A stretch of 20,095 bases of DNA from Prorocentrum cordatum (GCA_963575745.1 CAUYUJ010004994.1:45001-65095), one strand, 5' to 3'. Positions 1 through 7,285 are shown, counted from the first letter of the stretch. Notes: generated from the sequence alone by a model not told the origin. Program-made: numbers and translations.

Positions 1-213
1 CACGAGATCTCCCCAGGTCTCGTGGCTCGGGCCGGACGAAAGGGGGGGATTGGGAAAGGGGGGAATCTGCTGCATGCAGCTGGTTTCGGCCCCACCGAGG
101 GGCCCATTCCTCGATACATGGGCGCCTCCGGCGCCGGGAGGCGCCGGGAAAATCAGCTACGTGAGCTGATTCTCACCCCCCCCCTTTGCTATCCCCCCCT
201 TTCGCCCGACCCG
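1..213. repeat. GC-rich foldback element at the left edge
   Basis: Bases 1-24 form a small hairpin (CACGAGA paired with TCTCGTG). Bases 25-66 then pair imperfectly with 168-213: the left arm reads ctcgggccggacgaaagg and the right arm read in reverse is ctcgggtcgggcgaaagg, followed in both by G-runs and gaatc. Inside are further palindromes (atcagct/agctgat, ctgcatgcag, ggcgcc repeats). No coding sequence is convincing here. I read it as a foldback or MITE-like insertion; only one copy is in the window, so mobility is inference. Confidence 0.5.
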
Positions 214-341
214 AGTGTTGTTGGCGATGTCGTGGGCCGTTCTCGTTTCGACCTCGTCTTGGGGTAAGAAGGTGGACTCGAGACAGAGGCGAGGGACAAC
301 GAAAACGAGAAACGAGAACGAACGACGCCGTTTGGGTTTAG
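214..341. repeat. Direct repeat, unit 1
   Basis: This stretch is nearly identical to 574-697, sharing runs such as cgtgggccgttctcgtt, gagacagaggcgagggacaa and cgacgccgtttgggttta. Each copy is followed at once by a family A inverted-repeat element, so the real repeat unit is this segment plus the element, about 360 bp, present as a tandem dimer. No protein is recognised in it. Confidence 0.75.
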
Positions 342-527
342 GTCGAACGTGTCCCCCTACCGGAGAATTTTCGACGAAAAAGAAAAATACCCCAAATATG
401 GTCGAAAAATAGTCTATTAATAGTCAGGAATATTTTTTATAGCATGTTTGGATTTTCTTGGGGTATTGTAGGGGGTATTTTTCAAAATTTTTCGTTGAAG
501 CTCCCCCTGTAGGGGGACGCGCCCGAC
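342..527. mobile_element. Family A miniature inverted-repeat element, copy 1
   Basis: About 186 bp with long terminal inverted repeats. The left end is a diverged form of GTCGGGCGTGTCCCCCTACA followed by a GATTTTCGACGAAAAA-like block; the right end is its reverse complement (ccccctgtagggggacgcgc, then CCGAC). The interior is AT-rich with ATAGTC motifs. There is no room for a transposase, so it is non-autonomous. I see no clear target duplication because the similarity between ends runs on past GTCGGGC. Confidence 0.8.
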
Positions 528-573
528 AGAAGTTTGGGTTCGGCCCCGGTGGGCCAGGGCTGGACCTAAACGG

Positions 574-697
574 TGTTTTGGGCGACTTCGTGGGCCGTTC
601 TCGTTTTGCCTTCGTCCTGGGGTAAGAAGGTGTATTCGAGACAGAGGCGAGGGACAACGAAAACGAGACAAGAACGAACGACGCCGTTTGGGTTTAG
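574..697. repeat. Direct repeat, unit 2
   Basis: Second copy of the segment at 214-341, about 90 percent or more alike by eye. It lies immediately left of family A copy 2. The 46 bp between copy 1 and this unit (528-573) carries a short motif, aagtttgggttcggcccc, that recurs with one change at about 1052. Confidence 0.75.
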
Positions 698-856
698 GTC
701 GGGCGTCATAAAAAAAATCCAATAATAGTCAAAAAATAGTCCACAAATAGTCTGGGGACTATTTTGTTTGTATTGTTTTGTGTATTTTTGGTGCATTTGT
801 GGGGTATTCTTTTTATTTGTCGTCGAAAATCGCCCCTGTAGGGGAACTTTTTGGTC
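698..856. mobile_element. Family A element, copy 2 (left end truncated)
   Basis: It starts with GTCGGGCGT but then jumps straight to the AT-rich interior, so most of the left terminal repeat is deleted. The interior shows three ATAGTC motifs and the internal palindrome tagtctggggacta. The right terminal repeat (gtcgtcgaaaat, then cccctgtagggg) decays near 850. It belongs to the tandem unit 574-856. Confidence 0.75.
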
Positions 857-980
857 GGCGGGGCGAGAGCGAACCTCCTCCGCTAAAAGCTGGGCGGGCT
901 GCGCACAGCTCCAATTGGGGAGGCAGGGCACAGGCGGGCGGGGCCTCAGGGGGCCGGAGAGGGCGGGGCCCGGGGTGCAG

Positions 981-1049
981 CCCTGTAGGAGGAGGAGGAG
1001 GAGGAGGAGGAGGAGGAGGAGGAGGAGGAGGAGGAGGGGACACGCCAAC
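981..1049. mobile_element. Family A right end interrupted by a GGA microsatellite
   Basis: The block ccctgtagg at 981-989 runs into about 50 bp of pure GGA repeats and then ends ggggacacgccaac. Without the microsatellite this reads as the right terminal repeat of family A (cctgtagggggacacgccc). The flanking aagtttgggtccggccccg also matches sequence just outside family A copy 1. I read it as a solo or truncated end in which the GGA run grew inside the terminal repeat. Confidence 0.6.
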
Positions 1050-1137
1050 ATAAGTTTGGGTCCGGCCCCGCTGGGAGGCCTCCACCGGCGCGGCGCGGTG
1101 GTCGCGGGGGTGGCCGGGCGGCGGCGGCGCGGCCGCG

Positions 1138-1230
1138 CTGGCCGCGTGCCCGCACGGGGGCCGCGTGCTCCTCGGCGAGGCGGGCGGCGGGCTGCGCGCG
1201 CTGGCGGCGCGCACGGGCGAGGAGCTGTGG
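1138..1230 (+). pseudogene. Single PQQ/WD40-like propeller-blade fragment
   Basis: Frame 1 reads a typical blade ending: a small-residue strand, GGRVLLGEAGGG, LRALAARTG, then EELW. The pattern G-x-V-hh-x3-GG-x-h-x-A-h-x3-TG-E-E-h-W is that of PQQ-like beta-propeller repeats and matches the blade at 5317-5424. Upstream (about 1085-1137) is extremely GC-rich and low in complexity; downstream the frame runs into a hairpin and stops near 1303. It could be an exon of a larger gene or a displaced exon copy. No partner exons are obvious, so I list it as a fragment. The recognition rests on sequence pattern only. Confidence 0.45.
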
Positions 1231-1275
1231 CACGCATGCCGCGGTCTGCTGGCCGCGCGAGGGGCCTGCACAGAA

Positions 1276-1340
1276 GCATCGGATGAAAGGTCGCTCGCTC
1301 GCTAGGAAACTGCACGTGCGAGCGGCCTTTCATCCGATGC
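1276..1340. repeat. 23 bp-stem hairpin following the blade fragment
   Basis: The arms 1276-1298 and 1318-1340 (gcatcggatgaaagg and its complement, continuing into gcgagc) pair over 23 bp with one mismatch and a 19-base loop. It begins about 45 bp after the blade fragment and may be a short foldback insertion. Confidence 0.7.
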
Positions 1341-1703
1341 CTCTGCGGTGCCGTTTCGGCTGAAGAGCCCCTGGAGGGCGAAAGCCACCTGCGCTTGGCA
1401 CACAAAACATACCAGCATCCGAGCAGGCTTGATAGTCCTTTCGATCGGGGGCGTCGCGAGGAGGGCTCGGATGTTCCAGCCTGCTTTCAAGGGCATCAAA
1501 AACGCCCCTACCTGGGTTTACGAGGCGCCGTGCGCGGAAGCTCCTGTGGGTCGACAGGGTAGTCCCTGCGTGGTGTGCCGCGTCCTGCCGGCTCCAGGCC
1601 TTGGGGGCTCCCAGGAGGTTTACAGACCGCGCACTTGTAACCTAGGGTAGGGTCGTTTTTTCATCCCTCAATATTTTAATTAGCCTTCATCGCGAGAAGG
1701 AAT
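1341..1703. other. No recognised gene
   Basis: Both strands have short open frames only. A weak inverted pair (catccgagc near 1416, gctcggatg near 1464) is visible. From about 1655 the sequence becomes AT-richer. I see no conserved protein or RNA. Confidence 0.4.
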
Positions 1704-1814
1704 GTCGAGCACCACAAGAAGTACCGAAACTCGAGGGGTTTCACGTGCCGGGCCCTGGGAGACACTCGCCCGACACCGTTTCGGCACTGTTTCGGCACTT
1801 CTCCGGGTGCTCGA
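1704..1814. repeat. Foldback element, 26-27 bp arms
   Basis: The left arm (gtcgagcaccacaagaagta, then ccgaaac) pairs with the right arm read in reverse (tcgagcacccggagaagtgc, then cgaaac) with a few mismatches. The interior repeats the gtttcggcac motif. It is only about 110 bp and has no coding capacity; one copy is in this window. Confidence 0.7.
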
Positions 1815-1903
1815 AATTATGCCTGGGACGTGGTCCTTAAGTACGATGGGAGCAACATAAGAGGAGAGGTCAGGGTTGGGCGCTCCGAGTGGGGGGGCGA
1901 CAC

Positions 1904-2037
1904 CCCTGACCTTCCAGGAGGGCTAGAAGATAGCACCAGGACCTCGACGCCCAGATTCCCGTCGAGGGCTCAGGCAGTCCCCAGGTAGGTCTATCGGTCT
2001 GGAGGGCTATGTTTTTAAACACTCTGGAAGGTCAGGG
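1904..2037. repeat. Inverted repeat with perfect 14 bp arms
   Basis: CCCTGACCTTCCAG at 1904-1917 is repeated as its exact reverse complement at 2024-2037. The interior holds a small cgtcgagg-type hairpin. It may be another foldback insertion; support is limited to the arms. Confidence 0.5.
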
Positions 2038-2111
2038 ACATAGGGGGGGGGTATCGAGGGGCTGCAAGAAAGGTGCCCTAAAGGGGCCTCCTGGGGCCCG
2101 GAAAGTGCACG

Positions 2112-2183
2112 AGACGAGTAGGTGATCGACTGCAGGATCGATGTGAGGGCAAATCGATGTTGCAGTCGATGCCCTACTCAGAC
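2112..2183. repeat. Hairpin element around ATCGACTGCA
   Basis: The arms 2125-2142 and 2153-2170 pair at 16 of 18 positions (atcgactgca...atcgat) with a 10-base loop. The pairing continues outward through gagtagg at 2116-2122 and cctactc at 2173-2179. Confidence 0.65.
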
Positions 2184-2418
2184 GAAGGGTTCACGTTTCT
2201 TCGCCCACCTCCCTATTCTCGCTCCCCCCATGAAGCAGTGCCCGGCAGGACGGGCGCTCCTCGCCCCTTCCTCTCGGGGGCACCCAAGGGGGGGTCATCC
2301 CCCAGACGGCATTCTCCGAGGCGGGCATTCGTGCATAAGAGCAGCCTGGAGGATCGGTCCTCGGAGACCTCGACAGGCGGCGGATGTGGATATGTTTGTG
2401 CCCCCAGGGGCCAAAATA

Positions 2419-2594
2419 CAGTCGGGGCGCTGAAGAAGGAACCCTTTTCGTTGGGTAGGGGCTCTGGGTTCCTTAATTGTATCACAGTTTGCCCCACGTT
2501 TTACTTATGCTTTCGAAGGGAAATCGAAGTTCAACTTCTGGAGAAAAGGGGCCTCGTTCCTTATTTAGGGTTCCTTAGGTCAGCGCCCCGACGG
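2419..2594. mobile_element. 176 bp TA-flanked miniature element (Tc1/mariner-like), copy 1
   Basis: The terminal repeats read CAGTCGGGGCGCTGA on the left and its near-exact reverse complement on the right, flanked by TA at 2417-2418 and 2595-2596. A second copy at 18265-18440 has the same length and the same internal landmarks (gaaggaacccttttcgttggg, where the second copy has tggttggg; cctcgttccttatttagggt). TA target duplications and a CAGT-type terminus are the known signature of Tc1/mariner-related MITEs. No transposase is present, so movement would have depended on an enzyme encoded elsewhere. Confidence 0.85.
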
Positions 2595-2892
2595 TATATC
2601 CATGTCGACCGCCTGCTGGGTCCCCAGGACGTCAGTTCCCAGGCGGTGGATATGGATCAATCCCCGTCTCGCGCATCCTTGGAAACGTAAGTCTCGAGTT
2701 CGCGGGACCCAGGTTCGTCGGGTTGTTTCGACGTGCCGGTCCTGGAGTCTGATGGTCCAGTTTTCGTGGGATGTTTGCTGCTAGAGCTCGCGTCAAATTT
2801 CAGACTGGGCCCCGTCGTTTTCCGGATGGTACCGGCAGGCCAGCCCGAGTTCCCAAATCGGGGGCGGAAAAGAGGGGGGGTGATGACTAGGG

Positions 2893-2928
2893 GGGGGGAT
2901 ATCATGGCGGGGGCCATGATATTTCCCC
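2893..2928. repeat. Short strong hairpin
   Basis: GATATCATGGC at 2898-2908 pairs with GCCATGATATT at 2913-2923 around a four-G loop, and G-runs pair with C-runs outside. It sits in a 420 bp stretch (2597-3012) that otherwise shows no gene. Confidence 0.6.
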
Positions 2929-3028
2929 AGATTCCATGGCGCCTCTTCTTTTTTCATTACGTCCCTGGCCCCCCGCTGGGCCGCGCACATGCCGCCGGTC
3001 ATGATTTGCACTCCCCCCTCTTGGACTT

Positions 3029-3153
3029 GGCATCGCTCGGACGTGTGCATTTTTTCTTCGGCGAGGACCATCGAGGAGCATCCTCGACCATTTGGCGAAA
3101 AAACCACGCGCGAAACTGAAAAAAGCACAGGGAATGGACGTCCGAGCGATGGC
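3029..3153. mobile_element. ~125 bp miniature element (family D), copy 1, with 11 bp target duplication
   Basis: Terminal repeats GGCATCGCTCGGACG (3029-3043) and CGTCCGAGCGATGGC (3139-3153) enclose a sequence nearly identical to 18626-18749. The 11-mer CCCCCCTCTTG occurs just outside both ends (3013-3023 and 3163-3173), which looks like a target-site duplication; that would place the true ends about 5-9 bp beyond the core. The interior includes cgaggaccatcgaggagcat and a run of As. It has no coding capacity. Confidence 0.8.
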
Positions 3154-3330
3154 GAGTGGACACCCCCCTCTTGACCGCTCCCGACAGAACCCGAGCCGTA
3201 CGCCTCCCGGACGTCATGGCCGCCCCTTCCTCTTTCGACGCAGCCCCTGCCCCCCCCTTCGTACGCGCATGTGCCGCGGGGCCTGACGGGCGCCGGGCGA
3301 GGCTTGGAGGCTCGAGCCCCGATCGGGCGC

Positions 3331-3428
3331 CACGCCTCCTCCTCCTCCTCCTCCTCCTCCTCCTCCTCTTCCTCCTCCTCCTCCTCCTCCTCCTCCTCCT
3401 CCTCCTCCTCCTCCTCCTCCTCCTCCTC

Positions 3429-3463
<35 letters not shown>

Positions 3464-3778
3464 CTCCTCCCCCTCCTGCTCCTCCTCCTCTCCTCCCCCT
3501 CCTCCTCCTCCTCCTCCCTCCTCCTCTCCTCCTCCTCTCCTCCTTCTTTCTCCTCCTCCCTCCTCCTCCTCCTCCTCTCCTCCTCCTCCTCCTCCTCCTC
3601 CTCCTCCTCCCCTCCTCTTCCGCCTCCGCCTCCTCCTCCTCCTCCTCCTCATCCTCCTCCTCCTCCTCCCTCCTCCTCCTCCCTCCTCTCCTCCTCCTCC
3701 TCCTCCTCCTCCTCCTCCTCCTCCTCCTCCTCCTCCTTCTCCTCCTCCTCCTCCTCTTCCTCTTCCTCCTCCTCCCCC
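3331..3778. repeat. ~450 bp TCC/CCT microsatellite
   Basis: A nearly uninterrupted TCC trinucleotide tract with occasional C-runs and single-base shifts. It is open in every forward frame (poly-Ser, Leu or Pro) and on the reverse strand (poly-Glu, Arg or Gly) because of the repeat, not because it codes. All pyrimidines lie on the plus strand. The short stretch before it (3174-3330) holds no recognised gene. Confidence 0.95.
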
Positions 3779-3919
3779 TGCCCCTCCCCCTCATGGGACC
3801 GGCACAGGGATGGGGCCGGCATCCCCGCGCATGGCAGGCTTGTCTCGCGTCGATGCGGCGAGGACCCCGCCGCGTGCGCTCAAGGTTGGACGCCGCCGGG
3901 GCCAAGACGTATGGGGACG

Positions 3920-4008
3920 ATGTTTTGACAACTTTTGAACATTTTCGGTGTATTTTTTACTATTTCTCATTTTTCGCCAACATCCGCCTGTAGGGGGACA
4001 CGCCCAAC
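3920..4008. mobile_element. Family A element, right half only
   Basis: The right terminal repeat is intact (ttttcgcc, then cctgtagggggacacgccca), preceded by about 45 bp of family-like AT-rich interior. The left half and left terminal repeat are absent. The left boundary is approximate. Confidence 0.65.
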
Positions 4009-4051
4009 CTAAACCAAGACTCGTCCCATACTGAAACAAGAAAAAACACCT

Positions 4052-4223
4052 GCATAAACATAGACTGTTGGCGCTCCGCGCGGATTTCTTGGATCGGCGC
4101 CTGGGGCCCCCTGGCGGCGCCTCCAGCTCCAGCGCCGCCCCTGGCGCGCTGCGCACAACAGGGAGGGGGGCCCAGCACAGACCCAAGAAATCCGCACGTA
4201 GCGCTAAAAGTTCACGCTTGTGT
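4052..4223. mobile_element. Family B foldback element, copy 1
   Basis: The inverted arms centre on GCGGATTTCTTGGATCGG (about 4079-4096) and CCCAAGAAATCCGCACG (about 4182-4198), with outer similarity including cataaacatag. The middle is GC-rich (ggcgcc repeats). A second copy lies at 5433-5593. The right end abuts the TA microsatellite. No coding. Confidence 0.8.
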
Positions 4224-4224
4224 G

Positions 4225-4278
<54 letters not shown>

Positions 4279-4317
4279 ATATGTATGTATATGTATATAT
4301 ATATATATATATATATA
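4224..4317. repeat. TA/TATG microsatellite
   Basis: An alternating TA run with interspersed GTATATATGTATG, directly against the right end of the family B copy. Such AT runs often grow at insertion junctions. Confidence 0.95.
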
Positions 4318-4349
4318 GAGGGAACGATCTGGCGATCGAGAAGCCGCCG

Positions 4350-4430
4350 TTCGTCCAAGGTTCGACGATCTTCGCGGCGTCGGGAACCAAGGCGGAGGTC
4401 GTCACGGCACGAGACCCGGCGCACCGTCGC
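4350..4430 (+). pseudogene. Possible propeller-blade fragment
   Basis: One forward frame reads QGSTIFAASGTKAEVVTARD, which loosely fits the DGS-x-hhAAS-x2-GK-x-hhhhRD pattern of PQQ/WD40 blades. It lies between repeat elements and in front of the better blade exon at 5317. The other frames are also open here and there is no second conserved feature, so the call is weak. Confidence 0.2.
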
Positions 4431-4517
4431 ATGCGACGAGGCGGTGGATTTGAGTGTTCTGCGACCCTGGCGTGGACAAAGGGCTCCCGGTGATGCGCAG
4501 TGTCCCCCTAGGGCTAA

Positions 4518-4706
4518 GTCGGGCCTGTCCCCCTACAGGGGGATTGTGGATGAAAAAAAAAACAAAAAACATATTCGAACAATATTGCAAAATGGTCAAA
4601 AAATACCCCAAAAAATAGTCCCCAGACTATTTTTGGACATTTTTGGCATTTTCTGTGTATTTTTTATGTTTCGTCGAAAATCCCCCTGTAGGGGGACAGG
4701 CCCGAC
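4518..4706. mobile_element. Family A element, copy with both ends
   Basis: About 189 bp, with GTCGGGCCTGTCCCCCTACA at the left and the matching reverse complement at the right (tccccctgtagggggacagg, then cccgac). The similarity of the ends continues outward (cctagggctaa against cctagggttaa in reverse), so the terminal repeat is about 60 bp or the site was palindromic. The interior has the tagtccccagacta palindrome. Confidence 0.85.
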
Positions 4707-4868
4707 TTAACCCTAGGGCGTTGGGCAGGTCTGTACGTGCACGGACTGGCGCGTAAGCTGTTCGCTCAAGAGGTCGCGAGAAGGCCCCCTGGCTGCCAGT
4801 GTGGCGCTCTGTGCCGGCGCCCCGCGTCAGCTGCGGCGTCAGGCCGCCGCGTCGTCGCGTAAGCTTAA

Positions 4869-5051
4869 GTCGGCCGTGTCCCCCTACAGGGGGATTTTCG
4901 ATGAAAAATGAAAAATACCCCCAAAATAGTCAAACAATAGTCCAAGAATAGTTTGGGGACTATTTTTTGAATATTGTATGACCTTTTTGGACAATTTTTT
5001 AAGCACTTGTTTTGTTCGTCGAAATTCCCCCTGTAGGGGGACACGCCCGAC
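4869..5051. mobile_element. Family A element, near-complete copy
   Basis: About 183 bp. The left end is gtcggccgtgtccccctaca then ggggattttcgatgaaaaat; the right end is gttcgtcgaaattccccctg then tagggggacacgcccgac. The interior has repeated AATAGTC and a TTTGGGGACTATTTT block seen in other copies. Only about 160 bp separate it from the previous copy; that spacer (4707-4868) shows no recognised gene. Confidence 0.85.
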
Positions 5052-5316
5052 TGAACCGTAAGGCCCTTTCGCTCATCCGGCCGTGCTCTGTCGCGGCGCA
5101 GTGCGCTTCGCTCACGACGCCGGATTTCGAGGGAGGGAGGTTGGAACGGCCAGCCAGACCCGTGCGCTCCAGAGGCAGACAAGAAAAGCCAGAGCGGCCG
5201 CGAGTCACACCTTGTTGGCGGCGTGCGTTGGCCTCTGGAGGGCATGCATGATTGGTCATGAGGCCCCCCCTCGTTGGCCCTTCAGGATGGCCAGCGGACC
5301 ACGGCTCCCATCTCAG

Positions 5317-5424
5317 GTGGGGCCCTCTGTGAGCGGTTTGTCCTTCAGCCCGGACGGCTCCCGCGTATTTGGCGCAGCTGGCGACGGAAGAGTATTCGCG
5401 CTGGCTGCAGCTACTGGGGAAGAG
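5317..5424 (+). CDS. Propeller-blade exon of a PQQ/WD40-like protein
   Basis: A 36-codon exon in phase 0, entered after ctcag (acceptor AG|GT) and left at GAG|GTGTTC. The product shows one blade: a hydrophobic strand, SFSPDGSRVFGAAGDGRV, then FALAAATGEE. Joining to the next exon supplies the expected V-W after TGEE, which strongly supports the splice. Blades of this kind build beta-propellers used as binding platforms or PQQ-type enzymes; which applies cannot be told from one blade. Upstream exons of the gene were not found with confidence. Confidence 0.65.
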
Positions 5425-5615
5425 GTGTTCGGCACAAACATAAGCTCGTGAAGGTCCGTGCGGATTTCTTGGGTCGGCACTGGAACCCTCTTGCGGCGCC
5501 TCTGGCGCCGCCCCCCAGCGCGCTTGGGACGCTAGCGAGGGGGGCCAGCGCCGATCCAAGAAATCCGTGCGGCCCCCCAAGGTTTATGTGTATGTAGTTG
5601 CTGTCCCTTTTCTAG
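5425..5615 (+). other. Phase-0 intron made almost wholly of a family B element
   Basis: It starts GTGTTC and ends cccttttctag after a pyrimidine-rich tract. The tetranucleotide AGGT spans both boundaries (5423-5426 and 5614-5617), so both splice junctions read AG|GT. The family B foldback fills 5433-5593, leaving about 8 bp before it and about 22 bp after it. Splicing restores the TGEE-VW blade ending. This is the pattern expected of an introner-type element, though an insertion into an existing intron is also possible. Confidence 0.6.
5433..5593. mobile_element. Family B foldback element, copy 2 (inside the intron)
   Basis: The left arm cacaaacataagctcgtgaa then ggtccgtgcggatttcttgg pairs with the right arm, ccaagaaatccgtgcgg then ccccccaaggtttatgtgta. 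The GC-rich middle again carries ggcgcc repeats. It is about 160 bp, against about 170 bp for copy 1 at 4052. Confidence 0.85.
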
Positions 5616-6053
5616 GTATGGAGCCGTTCGCCTTCTGTGGGAGAACGGCCTGAGGACCGCGGGCAGGACGCTCCGCACAGGTTGTCGCCATCAAGCCTGA
5701 TCCGCTGGAAGCGGGTCGCCGTGTTGCTGACCTTGTGCGGAGTGTTGGCCTTGCACCGTAGCGGCAGGCTGAAGAGGCCAGGCGGTGGAACCAGCCCGTC
5801 GATGGAGGACGCGTTGAGTGAGCCACTCGCAGCACTGGTGGCGAGTCTGGGCCTAGGCATAGGCCCGAGCGGCGGCAATGAGGAGACGTCGGCCAGTAAC
5901 GATGGGAGCGTGGGAACAAGTCCGCTGTCGCATGTGTTCAACCCTTGTCGTGCTTTCTGCCCACGTGTTGAACACGCAAACACGCTGGTGAAGTCTCAGT
6001 TTCAAAATGTTAATCGATCATGCCCGTGCACATTTCGACTTCCTCGTCAATAG
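5616..6053 (+). CDS. Downstream exon of the propeller-like gene, ending in a stop
   Basis: This 145-codon frame opens exactly in phase with the preceding exon and starts with V-W-S, completing the blade. It has no recognised domain. Features seen: an Arg/Pro/Ser-rich start, a short hydrophobic segment (VAVLLTLCGVLALH) followed by basic residues, then a Ser/Gly/Asn-rich region. The frame ends TAG at 6051-6053. The last part lies in AT-richer DNA beginning near 6000, so the true end may be an earlier splice donor (for example ctggtgaag near 5990). Confidence 0.45.
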   Translation, partial: VWSRSPSVGERPEDRGQDAPHRLSPSSLIRWKRVAVLLTLCGVLALHRSGRLKRPGGGTSPSMEDALSEPLAALVASLGLGIGPSGGNEETSASNDGSVGTSPLSHVFNPCRAFCPRVEHANTLVKSQFQNVNRSCPCTFRLPRQ

Positions 6054-6063
6054 TACCGATGTT

Positions 6064-6318
6064 TCAACGTTTGCCAGTCCTACACGTACAACTGATTGGT
6101 ATGTGGATGCGCATGGTGTGCATTAAACGTTGTTGGTCGCCGTTTAATATCGTAAAACCACCTTCTTCGCGTATTGCGCGTGGAGTGTCAATCCATGTCA
6201 TAGTAGCACCGTGCGTACGCGAGTTTATAATGTTGTGGTTTGCTTGTTGACCCAAACGTGTTCCACACTTGTTCATATACTGCCATATGTGCCATGGTGT
6301 GCTTGCATCACCGAGCAG
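6064..6318 (-). pseudogene. Decayed AT-richer coding relic, possibly endonuclease-like
   Basis: The reverse strand reads about 80 codons between a TAG near 6318 and a TGA near 6064, with sensible-looking frame on both sides of each stop (LTIVI before the first, NIGTIDEEVEMC after the second). The segment LLGDASTPWHIW, then N-x-CGTRL, loosely resembles the hhGDFN-x5-W ... N-x-RG-x2-L region of retroelement APE-type endonucleases, but the key Asn after GD-x is replaced. Base composition differs from the GC-rich surroundings. Function is inference. Confidence 0.3.
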
Positions 6319-6999
6319 CTAGATTACAATGGTTAGTTCGGCCGCTCTCGCGTGCGCCTTTCTCGCTCATCGGTCGCAAGCGCCAGAACATCGCAAAGCA
6401 TGGGCAGCGTGGGCATCCTTGGCAGCTGCCTCCGCCTCGGCTGGCTCGAAGCTCGCGGCAGGCGGGGCGGCCGTGCGGTCTGTCTTCCTCCACCATCCTC
6501 CCTCTTCCGTCTTTCTTCTGATATGACGACATCAAGGGAGGAACAAACACCCCGACCCCGATAGTTGGCGTTTACTAAACGGCCCTGGGTGTTTACTAAA
6601 CAAACCTGCCCTGTTCGATTCCTTCCTTGGGAGCGTTTACTAAATGGCTTCGCTTGTCGGGGTGTTTATTCTTGTCGGGGTCCTTACTCTCTAAGACAGC
6701 CCCTCCTCACCGCGCAACCACACGTGTCGGTAGGGGGCACGGCGGATATTGTTGTTTAATGTTAGGCACATTCGGCAATAAAAACAGTGTTCCCGCTGCA
6801 GCGTCGGTCACATTTCAGGATCGGTGCTTTGCCCCAGCATGGACTACACTTGTGCATCCGAGTCGTTGCCTGTCGTTGCCATCCCCCACCTTGCCATGAT
6901 TTTCCTGCGTCTCCGATTCGCCCTGGTCATGTAGTTCCGCCTCCTCATCATCATTTTCTTCCTCCTTCTACTGCTGATATGCATTCGTTTTCATCCTCT
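6319..6999. other. No recognised gene; contains GTTTACTAAA repeats
   Basis: Forward frames of about 65-90 codons exist but none shows a conserved motif. GTTTACTAAA occurs at 6570, 6591 and 6635, followed by a related gtgtttattcttgtcgggg. They are spaced 21 and 44 bp apart and are not tandem in a strict sense. Confidence 0.4.
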
Positions 7000-7099
7000 C
7001 CCTCCCCCTCCAATGCACAGGGACATCAGCCAGACCGCACAGCTAGCGTTTGTCAAATCATCAAATGGCATGGGGAGATCAGGGCCTTCGGGACACCCC

Positions 7100-7275
7100 A
7101 GCCGGCGGACCTCCCCGCCCCCGGCCTGCCCCTCCCCTTCCTCCCCGCCCCCTCCCCCTCCCCTCCCCCCTCCTCCGTCCCTCCCCTCGGCGCCGCGCCC
7201 CGCTCCTCCCCCCCCCTCCCTTCCCCCCCCCCCCCCCCTCCCCTCCCCCTCCCCCTCCCTCCCCTCCCCCTGGCG
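7100..7275. repeat. C/T-rich low-complexity tract
   Basis: Long runs of C broken by T, almost free of purines on the plus strand, immediately before the RS-rich reading frame. It could act as a polypyrimidine stretch or be simple low-complexity sequence. Confidence 0.8.
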
Positions 7276-7285
7276 CCGCGGCGCC

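Noticed and set aside
3156-3993. Long open frames (over 200 codons) of poly-Ser, Leu, Pro, Glu and Arg on both strands
   Set aside because: They are all produced by the TCC/GGA microsatellite, which lacks stops in most frames; flanks show no coding signal.
4222-4432. Tyr/Ile-repeat peptides
   Set aside because: Translation of the TA microsatellite.
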